Shown here in pieces: positions 50,001 through 57,762 of a stretch of 64,000 nucleotides of DNA. Below the pieces are notes generated by a model. The model was not told where the DNA came from, made no database searches, and saw only the letters and a list, made by a program, of their open reading frames with translations. A program made the translations under genes and the position numbers. Location of the stretch: positions 124,001 through 188,000 of the forward strand of contig JACKOP010000001.1 in assembly GCA_024234165.1 (NCBI GenBank). Direction: 5' to 3'. The DNA is from Pseudomonadales bacterium. GTDB lineage: Bacteria; Pseudomonadota; Gammaproteobacteria; Pseudomonadales; UBA5518. Positions within the stretch are counted from its first letter, which is position 1. Each line of letters begins with the position of its first letter.

Positions 50001-52549
50001 GCGATGCGCTCAGCGTGATCACCGGCATCAGCGGCAGCGGCAAGAGCACACTGGCTTTCGACATCCTGTTCGCCGAAGGGCAGCGCCGTTACCTCGAGTC
50101 GCTGAACGCCTACGCGCGCCAGTTCGTGCAGCCCGCGGTGCGTCCGGACGTCGATGCGATCCGCGGCATTCCGCCGGCGGTCGCGGTCGAGCAGCGCACC
50201 AGCCGGGGTGGGCGCAAGAGCACCGTCGCCACGATGACCGAGATCCACCATTATCTGCGGCTGCTGTTCGTCAAGCTGGGACGCCAGTACTGCCCTGGCT
50301 GCGACATTCCGATCGAGGCGCAGTCGCCGGAGCTGATCGCGGCGCGCGTCCTGCGCGAATTCCGCGGGCGGTGTGTGCAGTTGCTGGCTCCGCTGGTCAG
50401 CGGGCGCAAGGGGCTCTACACGGCGATCGCGGCGCATGCTGCGCGTCGCGGTCAGAAGTGGTTGCGCGTCGACGGCGTGCTGGTGCCTACCGAGCTGTGG
50501 CCACGAATCGATCGCTATCGCGAGCACTGGATCGAACTGCCGCTGGCGACGCTCACCGTCAGGGCGCGCGATGAGGCGAGTCTTCGTGCAGGCCTGGACG
50601 AAGCGCTTGCAGCCGGTAACGGCAGCGTGCAGGTACTCGTGCTCGATGGCCCGCAGCAGGGCAGCGTGCACGCCTACTCGACGCGCCGCTGCTGCCCGCG
50701 CTGCGAGCGCAACTTTGCCGAACTCGATCCGCGTCTGTTCTCGTACAACTCGGCGCACGGCTGGTGTCCTGCCTGCTTTGGTACCGGTCTGCAGCTCGAA
50801 GGTTTCGATGCGGCACAGAGCGGCGAGGAGAACGTGTGGAACGACTGGTGGCAGGGCCAGGAACGTGCCTGTCCGAACTGCGCGGGGCAGCGCCTGCGCC
50901 CGGAAGCGTTGGCGGTGCGCCTGCACGGGCACGGGCCCGCGTTCTACAACGCGCTGACGGTCGATGGGGCGCTATCCTGGTTCGAGCGCTTGCGACTCGA
51001 CGGACGCGAGGCCGAGATCGCACGCGACGTGCTGCCCGAGTTGCGTTCGCGCCTGGGCTTCCTGCGCGAAGTGGGACTCGGCTACCTGGCGCTCGAACGT
51101 GCGGCACCGACACTGAGCGGCGGCGAGGCACAGCGCATCCGCCTCGCGGCACAACTCGGATCGAACCTGCGTGGGGTGTGTTACATCCTCGACGAACCGA
51201 CCATCGGCCTGCACCCACGCGACAACGCGATGCTGCTGGGCACCCTCGAACAACTGCGCACCAAGGGCAATACGGTGGTCGTCGTCGAGCACGACGAAGA
51301 GACGATCCGCCGTGCCGATTACGTCGTCGATCTGGGACCGGGCGCGGGCAGGCTGGGCGGCGAGGTGGTGGCCGCGGGGAGCATCGACGCCGTGATGCGC
51401 ACGCCACACTCGGTGACTGCACGTTTTCTGCGCGAGCCGCTACGCCATCCGCTGCATGGTTCACGACGCGCGATCGCAGCGGATGCACCGCGGTTGCTGG
51501 TGCGCGGGGCAACACGGCACAACCTGCGGGGGGTGGACGTCGAGATCCCGCTCGGGCGTCTGGTGTGCCTCAGTGGTGTCAGTGGCAGTGGCAAGAGCAC
51601 GCTGATGCGCGAGGTGCTGGAGTCGAACCTGCGGGACCGCACGGCCCAGCGCCGCGGGCAACGGATCGCATGGCAACACTGCACGGGGATCGACGGCTGG
51701 GAGGCGATCGCGCGTGTCTTCGAGGTGGACCAGACGCCGATCGGCAAGACCCCGCGCTCGTGTCCGGCGACCTATGTGGGCATCTGGGACGCGGTGCGCA
51801 AACTGTTTGCTGCGACATCAGAGGCGCGCGTGCGCGGCTTCGGTCCAGGGCGCTTTTCGTTCAATACGGCGGGCGGGCGTTGCAGCTCCTGCGAGGGGCA
51901 GGGGCGACAGCGGATCGAGATGAGTTTCCTGCCCGAAGTACACGTCGTCTGTGAGGAGTGCGGCGGGTCGCGCTTCGACGCCGAGACGCTCGAGGTGCGA
52001 TTCCGCGGCCTGCGCATCAGCGACGTGCTCGACATGAGCGTTGCCGAAGCGGTCGAGTTCTTTGCCGCACACCCGTCGATCCAGCGGGCACTGGTGCTGC
52101 TCGACGAAGTCGGGCTGGGTTATCTGCGGCTCGGGCAGGCGAGTCCGACCCTGAGCGGCGGTGAGGCACAGCGCATCAAGCTGGTCACCGAGCTGGCGCG
52201 GATGCGTGGGGAAGGGGAGCGGCGCGGCACAACGCACGCGCTGTACCTGCTCGACGAGCCGACGGTCGGGCTGCACATGGCAGACGTGGAGAAGCTCGTC
52301 GGCGTGCTGCATCGTCTGGTCGATGCAGGCAATACGGTGCTGGTCATCGAACACAACCTCGATCTGCTGGCCGAAGCAGACTGGGTGATCGATCTGGGTC
52401 CGGAAGGTGGAGCCGGGGGCGGGCGGATCGTCGCGGCCGGCACGCCGGAGCGCGTATCACGCAGCAGACGCTCCCACACGGGACGTGCGCTGGCGCCGTT
52501 CCTTGCCGAACGCGGCAACCTCACCCGACCGCGGCAGGGAAGCAGATGA
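47099..52549 (+). CDS. Double-length UvrA (tandem excinuclease A) protein
   Basis: The predicted protein has 1816 residues, about twice normal UvrA. It has four ABC modules. Walker A motifs (GVSGSGKSS or G[VI]SGSGKST) are near residues 36, 621, 974 and 1491. Signatures LSGGEVQR, LSGGESQR, LSGGEAQR and LSGGEAQR are near 470, 813, 1339 and 1685. Each half has its own UvrA features, such as RRYVETFSPYARQFLDRMDR and RRYLESLNAYARQFVQPA, and zinc CxxC pairs (for example CPACSGSG, CPECDG, CSSCEGQG, CEECGG). The frame is uninterrupted. UvrA normally works as a dimer that finds DNA damage with UvrB; here the dimer may be covalent. The start is ATG 47099. The next gene overlaps it (ATGA). Confidence 0.93.
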   Translation: MDPHVEDSISISGARQNNLRNIDLELPLGMFTVITGVSGSGKSSLAFDTIYAEGQRRYVETFSPYARQFLDRMDRPQVDAIRGIPPAIAIEQSASVRTSRSTVGTMTELNDYLKLLYARAATLHCDGCGRAVGADSPASVAARLLADPRLADTIATITFDVEPLPGMDAGQLRAVLAAQGYTRVEESGQGLLVQQDRVRLREENRSRLLESLETALRLGRGRIAVRTGESNDALRFSDSLHCADCDIAYATLPAAAFSFNSPLGACATCRGFGRTIGIDYRLVIPDPTRTLGGGAIKPLQTGAWRECQQDLERYAHRRGVALDVPWSELSAADRNWVIEGEGGFDDGVWYGTRRFFEYLESKSYKMHIRVLLSKYRSYETCASCHGARLKPEALRWRLHGAAEGGGPGLDYHAFSLLPVTRALEFIDTLQLPGAADEASALVLAEIRSRLRFLVEVGAGYLTLDRQSRTLSGGEVQRINLTTALGSSLVNTLFVLDEPSIGLHPRDVGRVVEVLKRLRDAGNTLLVVEHDPQLMLAADRLIDMGPGPGRAGGAIVYHGPARGIAAVAGSLTGAYLRGDRAITRRRRMVDAVSGACLTLLGASANNLRGIDVRLPLGALVCVTGVSGSGKSTLVGDVLHRAARQHFGRPLDAPGAHRALHGLERLADVVFVDQAPIARSARSNPASHVGAWASIRALFAASPLARERGYTPGTFSFNSGDGRCPACSGSGFEHVEMQFLSDVYLRCPECDGKRFRAEVLEVRLASGHSIADVLALTVDEALLGLASETEVVRTLTPLVEVGLGYLALGQPVPTLSGGESQRLKLAGHIAEATERRRDGKGVLFVFDEPTTGLHFDDIARLLGAFDRLLDGGDSLLVIEHNLDVIDCADWLIELGPDGGEAGGELLFQGTPDAMVQTGCPTGVALAAWRGERGRMPAAAAAKRRRRGSTAIEIRHAREHNLKDIDLDLPRDALSVITGISGSGKSTLAFDILFAEGQRRYLESLNAYARQFVQPAVRPDVDAIRGIPPAVAVEQRTSRGGRKSTVATMTEIHHYLRLLFVKLGRQYCPGCDIPIEAQSPELIAARVLREFRGRCVQLLAPLVSGRKGLYTAIAAHAARRGQKWLRVDGVLVPTELWPRIDRYREHWIELPLATLTVRARDEASLRAGLDEALAAGNGSVQVLVLDGPQQGSVHAYSTRRCCPRCERNFAELDPRLFSYNSAHGWCPACFGTGLQLEGFDAAQSGEENVWNDWWQGQERACPNCAGQRLRPEALAVRLHGHGPAFYNALTVDGALSWFERLRLDGREAEIARDVLPELRSRLGFLREVGLGYLALERAAPTLSGGEAQRIRLAAQLGSNLRGVCYILDEPTIGLHPRDNAMLLGTLEQLRTKGNTVVVVEHDEETIRRADYVVDLGPGAGRLGGEVVAAGSIDAVMRTPHSVTARFLREPLRHPLHGSRRAIAADAPRLLVRGATRHNLRGVDVEIPLGRLVCLSGVSGSGKSTLMREVLESNLRDRTAQRRGQRIAWQHCTGIDGWEAIARVFEVDQTPIGKTPRSCPATYVGIWDAVRKLFAATSEARVRGFGPGRFSFNTAGGRCSSCEGQGRQRIEMSFLPEVHVVCEECGGSRFDAETLEVRFRGLRISDVLDMSVAEAVEFFAAHPSIQRALVLLDEVGLGYLRLGQASPTLSGGEAQRIKLVTELARMRGEGERRGTTHALYLLDEPTVGLHMADVEKLVGVLHRLVDAGNTVLVIEHNLDLLAEADWVIDLGPEGGAGGGRIVAAGTPERVSRSRRSHTGRALAPFLAERGNLTRPRQGSR

Positions 52550-52884
52550 GCCGCGCTACGGGGCTGCGCACCGTGTGGGAACGCACCCTGCGTGCGCAGC
52601 TCGAAGCGCTGCTGCGTTCCGTGCTGGCCGGGGACGACGCACCACCGGCCCTGCGCTTCAAGACCGAGGGCTGCGCTGAAACCGGGCTGGCGCTGGGGCT
52701 GCTCGACGCGTCCGAACTCGCGGCATTGCTCGACGCGATCTACCTCGACACGAGCGGCGCGACGATCGTCGAGCGCTTCGGCCATACGGCTGAAGAGTGC
52801 ATCGACCGCGCACGCGGGCGGGTCAGCCTGCCGTTTGCGATGAGGCGCGCTCCGGTGTACCCGAGTGGCGGCCGCGCGCGCTGA
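52546..52884 (+). CDS. Unknown protein coupled to uvrA-like gene
   Basis: This 112-residue protein starts at ATG 52546, overlapping the uvrA stop by four bases, and ends two bases before the glycosylase gene. It has no signal peptide or membrane helix. Two parts look structured: LRAQLEALLRSVLAGDD near the start and GLLDASELAALLDAIYLDTS in the middle. I do not recognise the family. The tight position between two DNA-repair genes suggests a repair-related role, which is inference. Confidence 0.65.
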   Translation: MSRATGLRTVWERTLRAQLEALLRSVLAGDDAPPALRFKTEGCAETGLALGLLDASELAALLDAIYLDTSGATIVERFGHTAEECIDRARGRVSLPFAMRRAPVYPSGGRAR

Positions 52885-52886
52885 CG

Positions 52887-53390
52887 ATGCTGTTGCGTGG
52901 CTTCGAGCCGGTGGCTGGGCCGGATGCGCGGGTACTGATCCTCGGCTCGATGCCGAGCGAGGCATCGCTCGCACGGGGGTTCTATTACGGGCATCCTGGC
53001 AACGCCTTCTGGTGGCTGCTGGCTGCGGTGCTCGATTGCTCGATACCGGAGGACGTCGAGGCGCGCCAGCGTCTGCTGGTGGAGAACCGCATTGCACTAT
53101 GGGACGTGGTGCACCGCTGCCGGCGGCGCGGCAGTCTCGACCGCGCCATCGAAGCCGACAGTGTCGAGGCGAACGATATCGGCCGCTTTGTCACTGCCCA
53201 CCAGACGATCAGCGATGTGTTCTTCAACGGCACGGCGGCGCAGACCCTGTTCCGGCGTCATGTACCACAGTTGCCGCTCACGCTCTCGCTGACGCGGTTG
53301 CCGTCGAGCAGCGCCGCCAACGCAAGCTGGTCACGCGCGCGGAAACTGGCTGCATGGCGTGCCGTGGCATATGCGCTGCAGAGGCTGTGA
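52887..53390 (+). CDS. DNA-deoxyinosine (hypoxanthine) glycosylase, UDG superfamily
   Basis: The 167-residue protein has VLILGSMPSEASLARGFYYG followed by HPGNAFWWLL, LWDVVHRCRRRGSLDRAI and LTRLPSSSAANASWS. This is the pattern of the hypoxanthine-DNA glycosylase branch of the uracil-DNA glycosylase superfamily. It would remove deaminated adenine from DNA. ATG 52887 begins two bases after the previous stop, so uvrA-like, unknown and glycosylase genes form one operon. It converges on the HIT gene. Confidence 0.85.
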   Translation: MLLRGFEPVAGPDARVLILGSMPSEASLARGFYYGHPGNAFWWLLAAVLDCSIPEDVEARQRLLVENRIALWDVVHRCRRRGSLDRAIEADSVEANDIGRFVTAHQTISDVFFNGTAAQTLFRRHVPQLPLTLSLTRLPSSSAANASWSRARKLAAWRAVAYALQRL

Positions 53391-53412
53391 CAGAACGCCG
53401 GATGCGTGCGGA

Positions 53413-53832
53413 CTAGAACTCCGCTTCCGGGCGTCCGCTGGAGCGCAGCGCCGCACGGATGGAAGCCGCTTCGCGTGCCAGCGCTTCGGACTCCGCCATC
53501 CGTGTCCTCAGGAACGACATATCGCTCATGTCATCGGCCGGCAGCACGTGCAGATGCGTGTGCGGAACCTCGAACCCGGCGATCATCAGCGCGACGCGGG
53601 CCGATCCGTAAGTGGCCTTCAGAGCGTGCGCAATATGGCGTGACACGCACATCAGATGGGTGGCGAGCGGCTCGGACAGATCGTCCCACTGATCGACCTC
53701 GACGCGCGGCACGACGAGCAGGTGGCCGGGGCGGATCGGCTGGATCGTCATGAACGCGACGGCGTGTTCGTCCTTCCACACGAAGTGACCCGGCAGTTCG
53801 CCGGCGATGATGCGCGAGAAGATGCTGGGCAT
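53413..53832 (-). CDS. HIT family nucleotide-binding protein
   Basis: The 139-residue protein starts MPSIFSRIIAGELPGHFVWK and has RPGHLLVVPRVEVDQWDDL and the triad VPHTHLHVLPAD (HxHxH). HIT proteins are nucleotide hydrolases or transferases; the exact substrate is not known. GGAG upstream supports ATG 53832 over 53844. Confidence 0.88.
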   Translation of the reverse strand: MPSIFSRIIAGELPGHFVWKDEHAVAFMTIQPIRPGHLLVVPRVEVDQWDDLSEPLATHLMCVSRHIAHALKATYGSARVALMIAGFEVPHTHLHVLPADDMSDMSFLRTRMAESEALAREAASIRAALRSSGRPEAEF

Positions 53833-53962
53833 GGAATGCTCCATCCGGTGGGTTCAGGGCCGATTATCGGTGATCGCCGCATTCCCCTCAAACGCAGCAG
53901 CGCCACAGTCCGCGGCTGTTTCCACCATCGGAGCCAACCGGTCGAGCGGTTTTTGCGAGGCT

Positions 53963-54084
53963 CTGCCCGCACGGTTCATCGGGCGGATCGACGACGAACA
54001 GGATGTCATCGCCAACTTCGCAAATCTCACGCGCTGCTGATGGCGGAAATCGGACGACTCGACTGGGCCGGGTTCTTCGTTGCC
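53963..54084 (+). pseudogene. Remnant of a GAF-type free-methionine-R-sulfoxide reductase gene (msrC-like)
   Basis: One frame gives LPARFIGRIDDEQDVIANFA then NLT up to base 54030. A shift of one base there continues as ALLMAEIGRLDWAGFFV. Joined, this follows the N-terminal pattern of MsrC-type proteins (IAxxANxSALLxxxLxxLNWAGFY). The upstream start and the whole rest of the GAF domain with its Cys residues are gone. I read it as a decayed gene with a one-base deletion. The identification rests on a remembered pattern of about 40 residues. Confidence 0.5.
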
Positions 54085-54124
54085 TGCGTGGCTTCGGATT
54101 TCTGTCGCTTGCAGGTGGAGCGTT

Positions 54125-54379
54125 TCAACCGGCAAAGCCGCAGGCGCCGCGGCCACAACCGCCACCTCCGCACGCAGGTTCCGGGTTGCGCAGTGCGCTG
54201 TTGCGCACCACCCCGGCAGCGCTGAGCAGACGTTCGACCGGCGATGCCGGATCGATGTCGCCGGGATCGAGGTTGCCGAGGGTGCAGAGTTCACCCCAGG
54301 TCGAGGCCTTGGCCTGGATCGAATGCTTGACCTCGTGCACGCTGCCGGTGGCGAGGCAGCGGTAGTCGTAGCTTGGCAT
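54125..54379 (-). CDS. FmdB-like small protein
   Basis: The 84-residue protein begins MPSYDYRCLATGSVHEVKHS, like the small FmdB-type zinc-ribbon proteins of gammaproteobacteria, and has ASTWGELCTLGNLDPGDIDP. The C-terminus is rich in Gly and Cys (ACGGGGCGRGACGFAG). A canonical CxxC pair near the N-terminus is absent, so metal binding would rely on the C-terminal Cys. An AGGAG site precedes ATG 54379. It lies 62 bp after folD on the same strand. Function is unknown. Confidence 0.7.
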   Translation of the reverse strand: MPSYDYRCLATGSVHEVKHSIQAKASTWGELCTLGNLDPGDIDPASPVERLLSAAGVVRNSALRNPEPACGGGGCGRGACGFAG

Positions 54380-54441
54380 CGGTGGCTCCTGTGAACTGAA
54401 AGTGGAATCGCCGTCGGGCAACGTTGTCCCGCCCGCAGGCG

Positions 54442-55290
54442 TCAGGACGCGAGCGTGCGCTCGGCGGCTGTCACGGTCTGCAGGATCAACGTGTTGATCG
54501 TCATCGGCCCGACGCCGCCGGGTACTGGCGTATACGCCTCGACGCGACCCACCAGCGGCGCGAGTTCGATATCGCCGATGCCGCCCGGGTGAAATCCCGC
54601 ATCGACGACAACCGCTCCGTCGCGGATCCAGTCGGCCCGGATGAACTCGGGCTTGCCCACGGCGCCGACGAGCAGGTCCGCCTGCGCGACCAGCCGCGGC
54701 AGATCGCGCGTGCGCGAGTGACAGACCGTCACCGTGCAGTTCGCATTCAGCAGCATCAGTGCCATGGGCTTGCCGAGGATCGGGCTGCGACCGACCACCA
54801 CGGCATGGCGACCTGCCAGCGGAATATCGTAGGCAGCGAGCAGACGCATGATGCCGGCCGGCGTCGCCGAACCCCATGCGGGCTCGCCCATTGCCATGCG
54901 CCCGAAGCCGAGACAGGTCACGCCATCGACATCCTTCTCCAGCGCGATTGCGTCGAAGCAGGCACGTTCGTCGATCTGGGGGGGAACCGGGTGCTGCAGC
55001 AGGATGCCGTGGCAGTCCGGGTTTGTGTTCAGCTCGTGGATCGTTGCCAGCAGTTGCGCGGTCGTCGTGTGCGCCGGCAGTTCGACCGCCATCGATTCCA
55101 TGCCGACACGACGGCAGGCGTTCTGCTTCATGCGCACATAAGTGGCTGAAGCGGGATCGTCACCGACCAGGATGGTCGCCAGAATCGGTGCATGACCGCC
55201 GCTGCGTTCACGGATGGCGGCAACCCGGGTCGCGAGTTCCGCTTCGGTACGCTGGGACAGGGATTTGCCATCGAGGACGTTTGCGGGCAT
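54442..55290 (-). CDS. folD: Methylenetetrahydrofolate dehydrogenase/cyclohydrolase
   Basis: The 282-residue bifunctional enzyme interconverts one-carbon folates. It carries ILVGDDPASATYVRMKQNAC, HGILLQHPVPPQID, VVGRSPILGKPMALMLLN and AYTPVPGGVGPMTINTL, all classical FolD motifs. ATG 55290 begins MPANVLDGKSLSQ. In Pseudomonas it follows cysS closely and has tRNA genes beside it; here about 13 kb of other genes lie between cysS and folD. Confidence 0.96.
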   Translation of the reverse strand: MPANVLDGKSLSQRTEAELATRVAAIRERSGGHAPILATILVGDDPASATYVRMKQNACRRVGMESMAVELPAHTTTAQLLATIHELNTNPDCHGILLQHPVPPQIDERACFDAIALEKDVDGVTCLGFGRMAMGEPAWGSATPAGIMRLLAAYDIPLAGRHAVVVGRSPILGKPMALMLLNANCTVTVCHSRTRDLPRLVAQADLLVGAVGKPEFIRADWIRDGAVVVDAGFHPGGIGDIELAPLVGRVEAYTPVPGGVGPMTINTLILQTVTAAERTLAS

Positions 55291-55389
55291 GAGGCAGGCT
55301 TCCGTGGTCGGCTGAACGGGAGCGCGCGATTGTCGCATCGCTGCGTGTCGCCAGCCAAGCGTGACCGGGATATTCGCCGCTCGCCGTGA

Positions 55390-55418
55390 TTGACGCTCCC
55401 GGGGGGCGCCATTAATAT
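55390..55418 (+). promoter_or_regulatory. Promoter of the tRNA-Pro/tRNA-His operon
   Basis: TTGACG (55390-55395) and TAATAT (55413-55418) are spaced by exactly 17 bp. A GC-rich discriminator (GCCGCTCCCG) follows, typical of stringently controlled stable-RNA promoters. The first tRNA starts 37 bp after the -10. Confidence 0.75.
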
Positions 55419-55454
55419 GCCGCTCCCGTATCCGGCACCCCCGGACCGGGATTT

Positions 55455-55531
55455 CGGGGTATAGCGCAGTCTGGTAGCGCGCCTGCTTTGGGAGCAGGAT
55501 GTCGGGGGTTCGAATCCCTCTACCCCGACCA
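55455..55531 (+). tRNA. tRNA-Pro (TGG)
   Basis: The 77-nt sequence folds as a cloverleaf. The acceptor CGGGGTA pairs with TACCCCG, the anticodon loop is TTTGGGA with anticodon TGG, and the T-loop is GTTCGAATC. CCA is encoded at 55529-55531. It is 36 bp upstream of tRNA-His and behind the same promoter. Confidence 0.96.
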
Positions 55532-55567
55532 ACCCGCGCGCGCATCGCGATGCGCTGGTAACACGAT

Positions 55568-55644
55568 GGTGGCCGTAGCTCAGTTGGTAGAGCACAGGAT
55601 TGTGGCTCCTGGTGTCGTGGGTTCGATCCCCATCGGCCACCCCA
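55568..55644 (+). tRNA. tRNA-His (GTG)
   Basis: The cloverleaf has acceptor GTGGCCG (55569-55575) pairing with CGGCCAC, and an extra G(-1) at 55568 opposite C73, the tRNA-His identity mark. The anticodon loop ATTGTGG holds GTG; the T-loop is GTTCGATCC. CCA is encoded at 55642-55644. Confidence 0.96.
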
Positions 55645-55702
55645 TTCTTCCTCCAGACATCGTGCCTTGCTTCACGGGCCTTCGCTGCAGAGGACGCTGG
55701 CC

Positions 55703-57136
55703 GTGCTGAGTTCTACCCCTGTGCCCGAGTCCGTCGTGCTGGCACTTGCGGGCGCCCTGCTGGGTGTGACGCTCGTTGCCGTTTACCTGTACCTGCGCAG
55801 CCTGCGCCTGCAGCAGTTGCACGCGCGACAGATACTCGAGCTCGAATCTGAGCGGGCACAGCACGCGGTCCGGCTCGAGGGGCTGCAGCGCGAGGTGCAA
55901 CGGGGCAGCGCCGAGCTGGCACGCGCGCAGCAGCGGACGGAAGAGCTGCGCGATGCGCTGCTGGCCGCGCGCACCGAGCTGGCGGCAAGCGAAGCCCGTC
56001 ATGGCGCCGAGCGCCGTGCCGCCAGCGAGAAACTCGCACTGCTCACCGAAGCGCGTGAACGACTGGCGCAGGAGTTCTCCGCGCTCGCCAACCGCATCTT
56101 CGACGAGAAAAGCGAGCGTTTCGGACAGCACAGTCGCAACACGCTCGAACTCACGCTGCAGCCGCTGCGCGAGCAGCTCGCGGATTTTCGCCGTCGCGTC
56201 GACGAAGTACACGGCAGCGACACCGACGGGCGTGCGCGACTGCTGCAGGAACTCGGTTCGCTGAAGGAGTTGAACCGGCGCATCAGCGACGACGCGCTGA
56301 ACCTGACGCGCGCGCTGAAGGGGGACACGCGGGTCCAGGGGCATTGGGGCGAGGTGATCCTGGAACGGATCCTGGAGGATTCGGGACTGCGCAAGGGGCA
56401 CGAGTACGACGCCCAGGTCGTGACCCACGATGAAGGCGGGCAACGTCGCGCTCCGGACGTGGTGGTGCGCCTGCCCGAAGGGCGCGACGTGGTGATCGAC
56501 TCCAAGGTGTCGCTGAATGACTACGAACGCTACTGTGCGGCAGAGCACGACGAGGGCCGGGATGCTGCGCTGCGCGGGCACATTGCCTCGCTGCAGGCAC
56601 ATATCGCGGCGTTGAGCGCCAAGGACTATGCCGGACTCGAAGGCATCCGCACGCTCGACTTCGTGCTGGTCTTCGTGCCGATCGAAGCGGCCTTCATGAA
56701 GGCGATGGAGCACGATCCGACCTTGTTCGGGCGGGCTTTCGAACGCAACATCATCGTCGTCAGTCCGACCACGCTGCTGGCCACGCTGCGCACGATCGAA
56801 AGCATGTGGCGCCTCGAGCGGCAGAACCGCAACGCCGAGGAAATCGCACGTCGTGCGGGCGCCCTGCACGACCAGTTCGCGCGTGTGCTGGAATCGCTGG
56901 AAGACGTGGGACGGCATCTGCAGCGTGCGACGGCAGCGCACGAGCAGACCGTCGAACGTCTCGCGCGTGGCCGGGGGAACCTGGTTGGCCGGGTACTGCA
57001 ACTGGCGCGCCTCGGAGCAAAGGCGCGCAAGACCCTGCCCGATGCGATCGTTGCGCGCGCCGACGTCGGCGACAGCGAGGACGATGAGATCGACGCCGCG
57101 TCGCAAGCAACCCATCCTTACGGAGATCCAGAATGA
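55703..57136 (+). CDS. rmuC: DNA recombination protein RmuC family
   Basis: The 477-residue protein has an N-terminal membrane helix (VVLALAGALLGVTLVAVYLY), a long coiled coil (about 30-170), and an RmuC domain with VQGHWGEVILERILEDSGL, VIDSKVSLNDYERY and FVPIEAAFMKAMEHD. RmuC limits inversions at short repeats and has a nuclease-like fold. GTG 55703 with AGGAC upstream is preferred; TTG 55667 is possible. The bcp-like gene overlaps its stop (ATGA). Confidence 0.92.
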   Translation: MLSSTPVPESVVLALAGALLGVTLVAVYLYLRSLRLQQLHARQILELESERAQHAVRLEGLQREVQRGSAELARAQQRTEELRDALLAARTELAASEARHGAERRAASEKLALLTEARERLAQEFSALANRIFDEKSERFGQHSRNTLELTLQPLREQLADFRRRVDEVHGSDTDGRARLLQELGSLKELNRRISDDALNLTRALKGDTRVQGHWGEVILERILEDSGLRKGHEYDAQVVTHDEGGQRRAPDVVVRLPEGRDVVIDSKVSLNDYERYCAAEHDEGRDAALRGHIASLQAHIAALSAKDYAGLEGIRTLDFVLVFVPIEAAFMKAMEHDPTLFGRAFERNIIVVSPTTLLATLRTIESMWRLERQNRNAEEIARRAGALHDQFARVLESLEDVGRHLQRATAAHEQTVERLARGRGNLVGRVLQLARLGAKARKTLPDAIVARADVGDSEDDEIDAASQATHPYGDPE

Positions 57137-57606
57137 CGTTCCCGAAGATCGGCAATCCGGCACCGCTCTTCACGCTGCAGAACCAGCGTGCAGAAACCGT
57201 GACACTGAAGCAGTTCCGCGGTGGCCAGAACGTGATTCTGTACTTCTATCCTGCCGCGATGACACCGGGCTGTACCGTGCAGGCCTGCGGCATGCGTGAC
57301 GCTGCGGCCGAACTGGCGGCCTGCAACGCGATCGTGCTCGGTGTGAGCCCGGATCCGGTCGCGAAGCTCACCAGATTCGCCGAACGCGACCGTCTGAGCT
57401 TCGATCTGCTGTCGGATCCCGATCACGAAGTCGCAAGCAGATACGGAGCGTGGGGGCCGAAGAAGTTCATGGGGCGCAGCTATGACGGCATCCTGCGCAC
57501 AACTTTCCTGATCGATAAGGAAGGCCGGTTGCGGCACGTGATCGCGAAGGTGAAGACGCGCAGTCACCACGACGAGGTGCTGGCCTTGCTGCGCGCGTCG
57601 GACTGA
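57133..57606 (+). CDS. Peroxiredoxin, Bcp/PrxQ type
   Basis: The 157-residue thioredoxin-fold protein has ILYFYPAAMTPGCTVQACGM with the peroxidatic Cys in PGCT and a second Cys five residues later, the PrxQ/Bcp pattern. It also has SPDPVAKLTRFAERDRLSFD. It reduces peroxides with thioredoxin. ATG 57133 overlaps the rmuC stop, so they are co-transcribed. Confidence 0.9.
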   Translation: MTFPKIGNPAPLFTLQNQRAETVTLKQFRGGQNVILYFYPAAMTPGCTVQACGMRDAAAELAACNAIVLGVSPDPVAKLTRFAERDRLSFDLLSDPDHEVASRYGAWGPKKFMGRSYDGILRTTFLIDKEGRLRHVIAKVKTRSHHDEVLALLRASD

Positions 57607-57762
57607 GGGGTGCGGCGACATCGCTTCGAGGCGTAGCTCACACGGCTACGTTACGGTCGGTTAATAGGGTGATATTCCCGATGTCTGGCACAGTCATCGT
57701 CCGTAGAATGGCGCCCGCCGCATAGCGGCACCCGGATCCTGCCTGCTGACGGAATTGTTCCG

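Noticed and set aside
48389..50932. Long minus-strand frame within the uvrA-like gene
   Set aside because: Antisense shadow of four intact ABC motifs.
55455..55644. tRNA genes as an integration site for a mobile element
   Set aside because: No integrase and no duplicated tRNA 3' end is seen on either side.
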